NCBI GenBank assembly: GCA_963693315.1
Contig: OY856186.1
Location: 384,374,215 to 384,438,214 of the forward strand
Direction: 5' to 3'
Origin: Diogma glabrata
Taxonomy: Eukaryota > Arthropoda > Insecta > Diptera > Cylindrotomidae
Length of the DNA: 64,000 nucleotides
Each line of letters starts with the position of its first letter. The first letter of the stretch is position 1. The notes beneath the pieces are model-generated. The model saw only the letters and a list, made by a program, of their open reading frames with translations. It did no database searches and was not told the origin of the DNA. Below, in pieces: positions 1 through 12,929 of the stretch. Position numbers and translations under genes: made by a program.

Positions 1-1227
1 ACATTTCTGCAGAAAACGCTTCATGTTGAAAAAAAAATTGTAATTGAAGCGTAATATTTTGGCGTAGGCTCTCGAACGTGTAATGAAGAGCTTTCTCATT
101 GGCGAACCAATGAGAATGGCATAGCAGGATGCATACCTAGAGTTATTTAACGCCGTAACGACTAAAGCTCAGTCATCGTGGATTTGATAGATTGTTACCT
201 GCTGCTTCAACACAAATAGAGAAATGTACCCAAATTACGTGAATAAACAGAAGTTTAAACAAAACGAATGGAAAAATGAAACTCTGGCGACCCCTTTTGC
301 GAAAGAACCACTATCAGCGCGTCCAACCCCCACAATCATTCCCATACGCCCACACACTCACGCTTCATACATGCTAACATTCACCCACACACTCAGACTG
401 CGAAACAAGACAATTAAGCTCAAAGACCCACAGCAAGTACCGCAAATGGTAGTAATCAAACATAAGTTGTATTGCTGTCATCTGATCAATTTGATACAGC
501 TTGTACACCACTGCCATTGCTGGTAAACCGAGAATCAAATCTTAGAGCACGGGAGAACGTCACACGCTATATTGAAAGTCTTTATTATTTATTTCCCTTT
601 TTCTTTATTAATAACATTTTCAAAAATGTTTGAAACCATACGAAATTACCAAAGAATACAGCTCCAAAAAAGTTATAATTTTATTTGTAAGTTAAATAAA
701 TATTTCCAAACCAATTTAATTAAATACCTGTAGTTTACAGTTGGTTAATGTATAATATGGTTAATAAAATATAAAACATGACAAGAATTTATTTTTTTTT
801 GTTTGTTTGGTTTTCATATTGTTTGGGATTGATTTTAAAAGTATAAATATAAAGTATAAATATATATTTATAAGTATAAATTAATAAATTTAGGTAATAT
901 ATAATAAAAAATGTATTTGGAAAACGAGATATTACCTCAGAGCAAAAATATTTCGATTATAATCATTACCAAATTAGACTGAATGTGTCTCGCCACAAGC
1001 ATCGCCAACTCTCACACACACGAAACGACAAGCAAGCCTCCATTCAATCACTTGTACACCCTTTCACACGCATTCACACCTCTACGTTAGATAAAGTAAA
1101 ATAAAATAACCAAAATTCACTCACCCCATGATTATATCCTCCAGGCTTCAAAGTCTTATGGTCCTAGCCCTCCATCAGCAGTGAATGATCCCACAGGTGT
1201 CATTGCCAAAATTGAATAAATAATACT

Positions 1228-1560
1228 TAAATGTTGCGTTGATATATGTTTGAAATACAGTAGTAACAGAAAAAATTTTATTTAAATGTTGCGATGAAAT
1301 ATGGTTGAAATACGGTAGTAACAGCAAAAATTTTATTTAAATGTTGCGTTGAACTACTGTAGACAATAGATAGCAAAAACTATATCAAATGTTGTATAAA
1401 TATCGCAGAAAAGTTGCGCCGCAATAGCTAAGCGATTGATGTACATGGATACAAAGACTATGTAAATGTTGATATAACACACGATGTATAAACTGATATA
1501 TATATACTATGCAAATGTTGTGCTGCAACAACTCAGGCAGTTGCTGATAAAACTGTAGAA
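1228..1560. repeat. Minisatellite inside LTR L1, unit about 55 bp
   Basis: The core ATGTTGCG recurs at 1231, 1286 and 1341, with a weaker unit near 1388 and decayed copies to about 1560. Units carry TTTTATTTAAATGTTGCG and a GAAATACRGTAGTAACAG stretch. Other LTRs of the family hold different tandem arrays. Confidence 0.8.
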
Positions 1561-1798
1561 ATATTTTATAAATCCCGTGCGAAAGTTACGTCACCAAAAC
1601 TCCACCAATACTTTTTGTAATCGAAAGCACGCCGTATTTACAAAAAAATACAAGTTTACAGTATTCACATATAACTTTAACATATATTTCCTTTTTTTTT
1701 GTTTGGTAATTGGTGATTATATGAACAGCTACTTTAACTCAATTTAAACTAGTTAATTAATATCTTACGGCAATACAATAAATAATAATAAATAAATG

Positions 1799-2092
1799 AA
1801 TTCTCTTAGTGTTATTAATTTTTCTATCTGACATTTATAGTTAGCGATTTGAATAACACCAATTTTACTGTTTAATATCACAGATTTTGACATGCAACAA
1901 CGTAAAGTTTAATATCACAGATTTTAATACAGCTTTTAAACAAAAGAATTCTCTTAGTATTTACAATTTTTCTATTTGACATCTATAGTTAACGATTTGA
2001 ATAACACAAATTTTACTGTTTAATATCACAGATTTTGACATGCCACAACGCAAAGTTTAATAACACAGATTTTAATACAGCTTTTAAACATT
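1799..2092. repeat. 147-bp direct duplication inside LTR L1
   Basis: Two adjacent copies begin GAATTCTCTTAG at 1799 and 1946. Each contains TTTAATATCACAG and CAGCTTTTAAACA. A similar TGATATCACAGAAATTTTA motif is repeated in LTR L4 at about 39090-39250, which shows an old shared component. Confidence 0.8.
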
Positions 2093-3038
2093 AGATATCA
2101 CAGGCGGTTATTTTAATGAACTCTACATTACCTAGCATAAACAATATCCTCCAATTTTGGGTGTGGTTCTTCATTATGTCCCAGAGAAAAAACCAAAGAA
2201 AAAAAATCCTTCCAAAACCATAAATAGTCTGCCGCTATTTATTTTACAGATGTCAAACTTCAACAATAGCTGTGATGTTATTTTACAATAAAAATCAACT
2301 AAGAGAGACAGAAGATCGTATATTCATCTCTTGTATAGCAATTTTAATATCAAAAATTCGACAAAGTTTTTCTTTTGAAAGGAAATTTATAGAATGTTAG
2401 TACATTTTCCGTTTCAAAAAAAACTGTCTGTTATTTTGTAATACATAATATTGTAAGATGATTTCACGAAATAAGTTATTTCCAACGCATTGGGAAAAAA
2501 TATGAATATATTAGAATGGATTAAACGTAAGTTTAACCGCTTTTATGATGTTTATGTATTATGAAGTAATAGCTTACAACCGTATTACAGTAAAATTTAA
2601 ATTAAATTGATAAAAATACCTATATAAGAAATATAATACGTTTTGAAGATAATTGCTATACTGATTGTCGGATAATAATTGTTAGACAATACAACGATTG
2701 GACAAATATGCACAGCGGTTTGAAAACATTCAGGGCAATTACGGTTAGTGTCCGGAGAATTCAAATTTATGTAGTATGGTGAAGTAATGCTGGTGAAAAC
2801 GCAGTGTGAGTCAATAATAGGATATTGTAAAGGGAATACTATGGTTAATTGTTTTATGCTAAGAACAAATGTGTGTCACGGAAGCTATATGAAAATAGGA
2901 CTATAGATTGTGAATGAACGAGAAACTATTATGAACTATGCGTGGTAAGCAAAATTGTGTTTTATGAGAAGACAGACATTACATAAATCTGAAACCTTAC
3001 TGCCCTACGTTATCATACTCCAGTCTACATAACAAACG

Positions 3039-4309
3039 GAAATATATTGCTTAAAAGCTTAAACCAAATCTGCATCGGAATGCAACACAAATTCCTTTCT
3101 CATCCCGGAAGGAACCTTTTTTACAGGAGTTATCAAAAACGAGTTGCTCCTGAAGACGCCCTTACGAGTTTTCTTCTTTTACTTTCCAAAGTTTAATTTC
3201 AAATACATATTTGTTCATAAAATCATACAAATTTGAGACTGTCAATCGTTTAGGAAAGATATTCAATGGTAAACTCCAAATTCCAAAGTTAAACACAACA
3301 TAAAAGAAGAAGAACGTTAAATTATATCATATTAGGGATTGGGATTGAAATTGAAAATAATACCTTTCCGGACTAAAAGAGCTAATAAAATTGACAGATT
3401 TTAACTTCCCCAAAGGGATCTCAAATTCAAGCGGTTTCTAACCCTACCTCTTCTTGCTGTTCTTCCACCTCAAGTGAGGCTATGGCATTAACTAATCATA
3501 TCTCATTGCTGCTCGATGCCTTTCAACGTAATAAAAATAAGTTTATTATTCAATCAGTACCAATCGCAGTAGGTATGTGAAAAACTTTGGAATCTGATGG
3601 CACAATTTTCCTCTGACACCTCGTGCTGGTATTGGACATTTCGGATAGGTTAAGTGGACTGGATGCTTCCATGACAGACACAAAGACAAAAATTAAAAGA
3701 GTTGGGAGATAAAATGAGTAAACTACATACTATGGCAGAAGATGGTTTTAGAAATAGTCCCAGATTTAATTTTTCAATACTGGACAAATCTGGAAATTCC
3801 AGGACAGAACGCTGTCAATGGAGTGCAGTTATATAGCTACCTGTCGGGCAAAACTTAAAAAAATCAAATAAAAACTGTTGGAAAAGGAGAGCGGTATTAA
3901 GCCACCGGTCGGGCACGCCTAGTAGAATAAACAAAAAAAACAAACTACTGTACAAGCTTAAAGACTTACCTGGTCTAAAAAATTTATTCTATGCTAAATT
4001 ACTATAAAAATTAATCCTTTTGGCTGTATGGTTGTATGGATTTTGTATCCTCCTTGTTAATTAATATTTCCTAGCTTTTCCTTTTTTGAATTAATTAATT
4101 TGATAAACCTAAAATTTGTAAAGAAAACAAACAAAACTAGTAACTAAAATTATCAGCAGTTTTGATTAAGATGAAAGTGGGATCCATTCCACCATGGGAG
4201 CGTTTCCATTATGGGTGAAAGGTGATGGTCACCGCTTCTTCCAGAGAAAATTTTGATTTAAGCTTGGGGATAAAAAAAAAATAAAATAAACTACGTTAAC
4301 AGGATGGGA
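3039..4309. other. Non-coding, probably retrotransposon-internal remnant
   Basis: No open frame or RNA gene is supported here. About 3720-3800 contains an inverted relative (ATGGCAGAAGATGG ... TGGACAAATCTGGAAA) of a sequence at 25330-25400 in the LTR element at 19439-31017. A related phrase (AATTGGGTCTGGAA) also lies at 27232-27245. This suggests the stretch is the internal region of a minus-strand relative, read outward from the leader at 4310-5065. Confidence 0.4.
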
Positions 4310-5065
4310 TTGAGAAGGAGGGGAACAAGATGGTGTATGCGTTGGTAGTATATCACCTGGTTGGCAAGTGTCGATGGGATGATCAGAGGATAAAGCCTCT
4401 GTACCACCATTCGATCATCGACACTTCCCACTCGGAATGAGCGAAATCTTCCCTCGACAGCTGATCAGGCGGTCTTGGAAGAACTTCCTCAGTATCATCC
4501 GATGAGAACCAACCCATCTAAGCCATAGGAAGCTAACATTCCATTGAGGGGAATCTAACGTTATGGAATGTTAGCTCAGGAAGGGATCCCCGGAGCTTAA
4601 CCAGATGACCAGGTTCGAACGAGAATTGGCGTGAACACCAATTCTCGCCAATCTAGGCCTGGCATCTTGACCACCTCCGGCCTTCCCGGTATCTCCAGGA
4701 AACCTACCCGTTACTAGGGTCCGAGGGTTTGTAAAGCTCATTGAGAATAATTCCAGAGAATTATTCTCACCCTTGCGTTAAAAAAAACACAAGGAGGCTG
4801 GAGGCGTGGGGACGCAAAGCTCCATCGAAGACAATCTAAGGCATCTCAGACCATCTTCGCTCCTGCGCGCTTGAAGCAGGGAGTTTCTTCACGCCGCCAG
4901 AGTCGTAAATTATTGATTGTTGTTAAAGTAAACTTAATTTTTGAAGAAAAATTTAAAAAAATGTTTTCTTAGTTTTTTGTATTATGGAGGGACTACCCCA
5001 GGGTGCCACACAATGCGATAGTCCTTAAACCCTTAAAGAAGCTCCGTTGGAGCGGTTTGTAGAAG
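4310..5065 (-). mobile_element. Leader (5' UTR) remnant of the large-LTR retrotransposon family
   Basis: Read on the minus strand, this matches in order the leader at about 23379-24260: the GGACT...AGTCCCTCCAT phrase (about 4980-5030), GACTCTGGCGGCGT (about 4900), the block with GCGTCCCCACGCCTCCAGC (about 4790-4825), AACGCAAGGGTGAGAATA (about 4760-4780), then GC-rich text ending near 4310. A degraded counterpart of the primer site is at about 5030-5058. The matching LTR does not follow at higher coordinates, so this is an orphan internal fragment. Confidence 0.6.
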
Positions 5066-6762
5066 AATTACCCATTTTTATCAAAATTTCTGATGTTTTA
5101 AGTATCTAGCGTTATATACTGCCACTCAATATTCGTTTCAATAAACTAAGAAGAAATTTCGACCATAGATCCGAAGGAAAAAAATTGCAAATATGTACCG
5201 CCTCTCTCTCACACCTCTCGCAGAGAACCTTAAATTGCCAAAACTCATAAGGAGATGCAATATTGAGTCGCATACATAAAAGCTAGTAACTTGGTGTTTA
5301 AGTGTTTGTTAATTTAACTATATTTTTCACTTTATTGAACTCAATGATTTACACATTTTTTCAATCAAGAAGGCTTATCTGATTCATCATACTTGGTCAG
5401 TGGTTACGTCTTGAGCTAGCAAATATCAACAATTAACCACTTGTAATTTGTTTTTTTTTTTGCACACGCGCAAGAAACTTGTTTTCATTTAGGAAATCGT
5501 AACGCAGGGTAATTGGGGTCTTTAAAGAGAATACAATTGTGGTGCAGGTTCAAGATGCTAACTTTATCAATATTCTTTACGTTTTTTTTCTCACTAATGT
5601 CGGACGTCAAAATATTGAATTAAACTAAAGAATTTGCAGTTTAATTGAAAATTTGTTTTTTGACATTAGTGGCAACTAAGCAATAATCATTTATTGCAAT
5701 TAGACAAAAATTGTGAACTATGCGAGAATACTTTACTCCAATTCCAAGTAAATATTTTGTCTGTTTTGAAATTCCAGGTTAATTTTTTGTCTAGAAATTG
5801 AGACCTAACTGGCCTGGTCTGTGACAATCAAACTAGCTCCATACGGAGTGCAAAATAGCCAATATAGGTGATTTGTTCATTTCAAAAAATAAAATACAAC
5901 TTCAAATTTTTTTTGAGACCAAGTCTACAGTTAACACACCAATCAGTCAAGAATTATGGAGCAATTTGCATTAAATCTCTAAGACACATCATATCTTTAG
6001 AAAACGCCACGAAAACGTCAACCACTCTAAGCATTTCTAAGATCTTATTATATTTTTTAGAGTCGCCTTTCTTAAAAGCTTTTGAGTATAGTAATCACAG
6101 TGAAAAACTTTTACAGTAGATTGTTTTGACTAGCTATTGATTTCTTAATTTCAAGTATTTAAATCTACCTGCGATCATGTTGTGATGTTGTTAAATATTT
6201 ATGTAATATTACAGATAGCTCTTATTGCGTTTTACTTGTAGTAGAAACATTTCTAAGTTGGACGTAGAAAAGATTGCAAATCTGGTGAAAAGGACTTACA
6301 CTTGCAAGATTTATTTTTTGGCAACTCACAATTTTGTTTCAAAATTTTTGGAAATTTCTATGACTTATATGATTTCTACATTTCGTTACAATTTATACAG
6401 CACACCTAGTTGGAGAGAATCGCCAAAATAGTTTTAAAAGTGTCAAAAATGGTATTTCGTCTGTTAAAATTTCTAGAATTTTGGAAATCTGATGTTCAAT
6501 TCAAAATGATGGTTAGCAAAATAGTTTTCCTTTGAAATCTTTCGGATTTGTCTTTTACATAAAGTCAAAGACAAAGGTAACATTCAATATCTCGAGCATG
6601 TTATTATTTATAGAATAGCTTAGATAAACATTTGTACCAATAATATTATCAAGAAACAATTCAATTCGTCCATTGATGATCGTGATTCACCTGATCATAT
6701 TTTATGCGCATTTGACTCACTTCATAGAATGATTTCGATTTTCCGCCTTGAAGTCTATATTG
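5066..6762. other. AT-rich intergenic sequence
   Basis: Short open frames at 5868-6119 and 6225-6431 have no recognisable motif, no codon bias and no splice support. I see no RNA gene or clear repeat. Confidence 0.4.
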
Positions 6763-6830
6763 CCGGGCTTGAACCCAAACCCCGAGATAGAGACTCTAAG
6801 GCTCTACCAACTGAGCTAGCCGGGCCAGCC
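6763..6830 (-). repeat. tRNA-derived SINE head
   Basis: Minus strand, from 6830 down to 6763. It starts GCCCGGCTAGCTCAGTTGG, a good RNA polymerase III A box, and has GGTTCAAGCCC as B box about 45 nt later. The 3' acceptor half that should pair with GCCCGGC is missing, and no tRNA 3' end follows, so this is a SINE or tRNA relic rather than a working tRNA. The open frame across it (6755-6994) is typical SINE read-through. Confidence 0.65.
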
Positions 6831-7562
6831 AAACAAAATAAAACCAACCCATCAAACCGATGTGCTAAACCAACATTCGTTCGCCTATAGTTCAATCTGG
6901 CATGAATTTTGGTAACCAACAAGAAATTTATAATACAAAACGAAACGCGTGGCTCAAAACACCACCCAGGTTCTCCAGGAGAGACAACGGCCATGTCAGC
7001 ACTTTTTCCTTAATATTTATCCTTACAATTCATTTTATTTTAATAGACCTGCAATACAATTACCATTACCTTACTCCTTCCTTGGTTGTATCACTATTTG
7101 TTGAGTTTTTTCTTATAGGAGCTATTATTCCAAAAGAGTTAGAGCATACTTGATTTATTGGTATATCCAAAAACTCTTTTTCAACTGTTTGAGATGTTTC
7201 TAATCCCCTCCAAGCTGAGGCAAAAATACAAATTTTCTATGTGGCTACCTTATGGACTGGTTCACCGAACTCGATAATCCTTTCGAAAACCCGTAGAAAC
7301 TTAACTGTGGTCCATCCTGGTGGTTGGTTGACTTTTAGTTCGAGGTTACTCTTGGTTAAATTTGATGATGTAAAGTAGGATCAGTCACAATCTTAACAGT
7401 TGACCAATCTTGTCTCTAATTCAGCACATATAATCACTTTGCAGTTAATACTAGCCTTACACTTTACAATTTTTCTACAAAATCTTATGACTGATACTTT
7501 TATTTACTCAAAAACATCACGAACTTACATAACTTACTTGAATACATAGCAACTTATGTTTA
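6831..7562. other. Non-coding AT-rich sequence
   Basis: Nothing beyond short chance frames. The last three bases, TTA at 7560-7562, are the left target duplication of the next element. Confidence 0.4.
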
Positions 7563-9394
7563 TAGGCCAATAGAATAACGGAAAAAGATATGGCTTACGT
7601 GTTGTTGTCGGTAACAGGTCAGAAATTTTTTTAATTTCTGGAGTAGGGTACTCACATAATGGACATGCCGAGTCCACTCGCCCGGCACCTGGGGACTGGA
7701 GTTATGCAACAAAGTGTGCTGGAATTTTTTTTTTGCTTCCTTGTAAGCGATATAACTCGTAAATGGTGCACTTTAGGATACTGGTGCGATGGAACTTTTT
7801 TGTTCCTTAAATGTTTTACTATAACTTAAAATTAAAAAAAAAAACAAAAATAATTTGTTTTGTTGCAAATTTTTGCGAAAAATTGCGAAAAAATGTCTAA
7901 AAAACGATATTTTTCAATTGAATTTAGTTATTTGCAAATAATTGTTTATAACATAATTGACCCTTTTATCTTGTAGCTGAAACTTCAACAAAAATAGTAA
8001 GCTTCAGAACGTTTCATTCGGTTTGATAGTTTTTGCACAATTCAATTTTGCACTTAATGCCCCTAAAAAAGTTGTTAACTCTGGGCAGGCCGCAAGGTCT
8101 GAGTTTTCATCCGATCGCGTTAAAACGCATTTGTGTTGCCTATACTCATATTCAATATTAACAACAATTACAGTGGTTTGAAAAACCCGCGAAAGTTCCT
8201 TAGTTGCAAAATTAAATTTCTCAACGAATTTTCCAGTTAACGAGATGCGGTTTTAAAATTTGCAAAGTGCTTAGAAAACCAAAGATTTAAAAGGAAACCT
8301 CTCTAACATGATTTGGACCGAGTTATGGTCCTGTTGGTTTTTGAAACCACGATTGTGGCATTGATTTTGTATGCCATATATCGACAGGAACCGAGAATTT
8401 CCCTCCAAAATGATACTGTTGTGCTCACAAGATGCTGGGTCTGTGCCTACACAAAACGCGATAGGTTACTCCGACTCCTGCTTGTAACGAACTCTATGAA
8501 AAAATAAAACGTACTGTATAGTATACGTAAAACGTACGATGTATAATTGAGTATTATTGTAATGACAAATAAATTTAATGAAAAAGTAATGAACTACTTA
8601 TGTGTAATCATCCCAAATCATGTTAGAGAGGTCTATTTTCTAAAATCTGAGGTTTTCTAAACACTTTGCAAATTTTAAAAACGCATCTCGTTAAGTGGAA
8701 AAATCGTTGAGAAATTTAATTTTGCAACTAAGAAATTTTCGCGGTTTTTTTGAACCATTGTAATTATTGTTAATATTGAATATAGTATAGGCAACAAAAA
8801 TGCTATTTAAAGCTGACATTACATCCTTTCAATTCCCGTCAAGCAGATTGCGATCGGATGAAAACTCAGACCTTGCGGCCTGCCCAAAGTTAACAACTTT
8901 TTTAGGGGCATTAAGTGCAAAATGGAATTGTGCAGAAACTATCAAACCGAATGAAACGTTCTAAAATTTACTTTTTTTGTTGAAGTTTCAGCTACAAGAT
9001 AAAGGGGTCAATTATGTTATAAACAATTATTTGCAAATAACTAAATTCAATTGAAAAATATCGTTTTTTAGACATTTTTTCGCAATTTTTCGCAAAAATT
9101 TGCAACAAAACAAATTATTTTTGTTTTTTTTTTAATTTCAAGTTATAGTAAAACATTTAAGGAACAAAAAAGTTCCATCGCACCAGTATCCTAAAGTGCA
9201 CCATTTACGAGTTATATCGCTTACAAGGAAGCAAAAAAAAATTTCCAGCACACTTTGTTGCATAACTCCAGTCCCCAGGTGCCGGGCGAGTGGACTCGGC
9301 ATGTCCATTATGTGAGTACCCTAACCTAGAGATTAAAAAAATTTCTGACCTGTTCCCGACAACAACACGTACAATCCGTAATTCTATTGGCCTA
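7563..9394. mobile_element. 1.83-kb foldback DNA element with arms of about 750 bp
   Basis: Seen: the left arm (7563 to about 8316) is the near-perfect reverse complement of the right arm (about 8607 to 9394). Matching landmarks are TAGGCCAATAGAAT at both ends, AACAGGTCAGAAATTTTTTT, the phrase with GAGTCCACTCGCCCGGCACC, and the innermost CCTCTCTAACATGATTTGG. Small indels separate the arms. The direct repeat TTA lies at 7560-7562 and 9395-9397. The middle 290 bp holds only a short frame (8313-8507) without known motifs. No transposase is present, so it is non-autonomous. TTA duplications fit PIF/Harbinger-like and some CMC/Chapaev-type elements; the superfamily is not settled. Confidence 0.85.
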
Positions 9395-9397
9395 TTA

Positions 9398-11994
9398 ACT
9401 TTATATGGTTTTTTTGTAACTCATTTAATACAATAATTAACTTTTACATTTTATTGAAACTTAAAAAACGCGATTATTTGAATTTTAAAATTCATTTGGA
9501 ATTTCCTTGATTACCGCTTAAAGAATACTTTATTACTTTGAAGCAATTCCAACCGCCTAATTCCACACGCAAAATCCAACTACCACTTGACCACTGAACT
9601 CCCAACCACATCAGTACCACAGAACAAATTCTTTACACCCGACTATCGCTTTAAAAAAATTTCCAATGACACAAGTAAAAATATACAAATTATCGTCATC
9701 GTAAATCTTATTAACATACTTTTTCAATTCCTGAAATTCGTAAAAAAAACCATTAATAGAAAGTAACTATCAGTAACCTTTGTTTGAGTTGGCATGGGTA
9801 TTGACATGTTACATGAGTATACTTCTTCATCCAAAGTTACTAGCCTAACGAAAGCATTCTCATCAAGAATCGCATATTGCTCCGGGAATTAGTTTTTAGA
9901 AAGTATATATGTTTTGTTGTGATACATATTGTAGTTTGTTGAACACAACACTATTTATTTTATTTTTATAAAATGCGTTGTGCAGACTTGCAATATCTGT
10001 CACAACAACATAAAAGCCCCTTAAGATCAAAACTCTACAACAACTTATTTCAAACAACCAATAGCGTTGCATCATAAGCCAACATTCTGCAACTTTAAGA
10101 TATTACCTTGACTAGTAATGTCTCATTGCTACTGCTAGGAGAATGTGATATTTCATCTCTAATTGTATGTCAATAGGGACAGGAGTATTCTCTCCTAAGT
10201 GGTCACACCCGTAAATAAAAATAAAAAATTTCAAATCAACAGAAACTGATACCCGTATGCCAGAAAACTTAAAAAAATGGGTCATGTCCATTATGAAAAA
10301 GACTAGAAAATATTAATTACCTAAATTATTTATCGTCAATTATAATCGCTAATGAATATTTAGAAACTTAAAACTCTTTTAATTACCAATTATTCTAAAA
10401 CCAACCAAAGCAATTATCCAGCACGGAAAACAATAATTCACCTTGCCATTCCATCAATCAATTTTCCGCTACAAAAAAAAATCAATTTAATTTCAACTTA
10501 ATCATTTCATTATACAAACATTTTACCGGAACCGTTTTGTCACACCAATCTATTTCTTTATTTTCCGTTCCGTTTTTTTCTTCTCTTGTCTTAGAAATTT
10601 CTATTTTCTTTTCTTTTTGTTTCCTTTTTTTATCGAAGATAAGCTTAAAGACGCAGTTATTATAACCATAAAACAAATCGTTGAGTTATGAGGAAGTAAA
10701 AGTGAAAATCATAAATCTTCAAATTTTTCAACTTCATTAATCAAAACAATAGAATTTTCTTTTCGGTTTGTTCAAGGGAAAAGCAAAAAAAAAAATTAAA
10801 AATTAAATAAAAATAAAACAAAGGAGAGCATAATAAAGATTTATGTGCGAACAAGAATTGGAAATTGGAAAAAGCTAAAAAGTTTTGGAAGTTTGTATTG
10901 GAACGGCAGTTATATGAAACTGAAATTTGCTTTAAATTATTTGAAGTGTTTTTAGATAATTGTTTGTAATACTGTTTTATGAAACTCATAAATACATCAC
11001 TAAATAATATCGAACAACATATTTAACTCCTCAAACAACAATCGAACAAGACACCCAAAACAAAATCCAAAATGATTCCAACCATATGTAAAAGGTCATG
11101 TACGACAAAAATGCCATCTACACTCTTTCTATAACAGATATTTTTGATTTGTTATCCAGAAACATCAATAAGGAACACCCCCACAAAGTTACAAATTGTC
11201 GAAAACAAAATTAATAAAAAAAACGAGAAACTAATAAAGAAAATTTAATTTTTCCTAATTTCTTTTATTGTTTTTGCTTTTCTTTTCTTTATTTTTATAT
11301 CGCTGTGTATTGATGAATTATGGCTCAATTATGGATACATTTTTTCCTACTCCGTTTAGCATTTGCTTCTTGTAATTTTTACTACATTTTATGTTTTTTT
11401 TTATTTTTATTACATAAACTCCAAGAAAATAAAAACATACTTAAATCTTTTGGATCAGTTGGGAGAAAATGTTAGTATTTGTAACTATTTTTTGCTTTTT
11501 TGTACGTTAACCATTGGCTCCCTATTTTAATTACAATAACTTTTCTTTTAATTAAATTATTTTGGAATTTATTTATTATTATTAGTATTGTTATTAGGAA
11601 AACATATAATAACATTTTGAAAGAAAATTTTTTGGAATCAGAGACGAACTATCTTGAATGTTAGGAAACTTTTTAGTTGGACAAGTTTAGATTTTAATAT
11701 TACAAGATAAAGAAAGTAGGGTGTATAACTGATATGGAAAGCATTGAACATTTGTTGCTATGAGAACGTTCCAACCATCACAACCACCGATTCCCTTACA
11801 CAACGACGCGATATGGAAGTTTTTTCTACGAAAATATGGTAGTTCAGTGGTTAAAATATAGTTTGAACTATAAATCAGTATATGGCTTTCACCAAATTAC
11901 TAGTGAATTATTTTACATTCCTAACACGGATTATTGAAATTCACCCAAACATAACTAATACGACCTAAATGCAATTTTGCACAATATGAAAATA
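9398..11994. other. Non-coding AT-rich sequence
   Basis: Contains many A/T runs and no convincing gene. Minus-strand frames at 10482-10676 and 10741-10989 are low-complexity Lys/Phe-rich and are rejected. The 4 bp GTTT at 11995-11998 just beyond is the left target duplication of LTR L3. Confidence 0.4.
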
Positions 11995-12929
11995 GTTTTG
12001 TTACGAAGCTAATTTCATGAGAGTTATAAGGCTGTTGTTCCATCTTTGTAATTGGGACTCGCCCTACTTTCCCACCCGCATAGGATTTGCCTGAACCGAA
12101 CTTTCATAATCATTTTCGTTTGACGCCTTTTAAATTTATTGTATGCAAATTGTAATCATTAAACGTTGTGGAACTGACATGCAATAGTTGTGTAATATTA
12201 TTCCACTGCGTTTTCCTTTGCCCAGTGTATAATAATTGGTCGTTATAAGCTTTGTTCTTCTAAAACGATTGGGTTGTCCTTTTCATGGAAACACTAATTG
12301 CTCAATTGGTGATCGTTAACCACTGTTAACGAATTGATACAAATTGACCCATGGTTCCGGTAATCAACATATATTTTCTACAATCAATCATCTATTGATT
12401 AATAATGTTCCCCCTGTAGTTTTCTATGTTTGATTTGTAATCCTTGATCGCTGTGAAATTATTTTACAAACGCTTGTGTATTCTCATTAGTCCGTCCTCA
12501 TGTTGTTTTCATGTATAGTTCGTTCCAAATGTTTTGTAAATGAATTATATTTTTTTGAAGACTTTTCAATTTCTATTACAAACTAGTAATCAATATTTCA
12601 TAATAGGTAAATTAAAATAACGAAAATACGTAAATGAAAACTCGACAAGAAACTGCCTTATCGATTCGGTTTTAATCACCTATATATAGCAGCTAAAACT
12701 TAGCCTCCCTCTCTTATTTGTTATTTTTCGATTGTGAGAGTTAGTTTTTTCATAATCTGCTTGGAATCTTTCTTTTGTTGCTTTAACAGCGAAGTGATTA
12801 AATAAAATGCCGGAGATTTCTGTTTGAGTGTTGTAAAAAAATGTTTCACTAAACATGTGGAAAAGAAATCATAAAGAATGGCAATTAAAAATCAAATGTG
12901 TTCTTTTCGGTTCCAATTTAATTAATAAA

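Larger units (their letters stand above)
79..3034 (-). mobile_element. Solo LTR of a large-LTR retrotransposon family (copy L1)
   Basis: Seen: on the minus strand the block begins TGTTATG at 3034 and ends CATTACA at 79, the TG...CA pattern of an LTR. It is flanked by the 4-bp direct repeat AACG at 75-78 and 3035-3038. It shares ordered landmarks with the LTRs at 19439-23357, 11999-17802 and 36886-40138: a GGTGAGT motif (rc at about 1120-1135), a CA/GT-rich tract, the phrase CTCTGGCGACCCC near 281-295, and a terminal block with CTCATTGGCGAACC near 95-110. No primer site or internal coding sequence abuts it, so I read it as a solo LTR left by LTR-LTR recombination. The open frames inside it, such as 224-526, are low-complexity His/Thr/Pro-rich translations and are not genes. 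Confidence 0.8.

Noticed and set aside
224..526. 100-codon frame at the left edge
   Set aside because: Lies within LTR L1 and translates its CA-rich tract; the same kind of frame appears in the other LTR copies.
6763..6830. Possible functional tRNA gene
   Set aside because: A and B boxes are present but the acceptor stem cannot close and no 3' half is found; it fits a SINE head.
8313..8507. Small frame in the centre of the foldback element
   Set aside because: 64 codons, no motif, no family context; probably chance.
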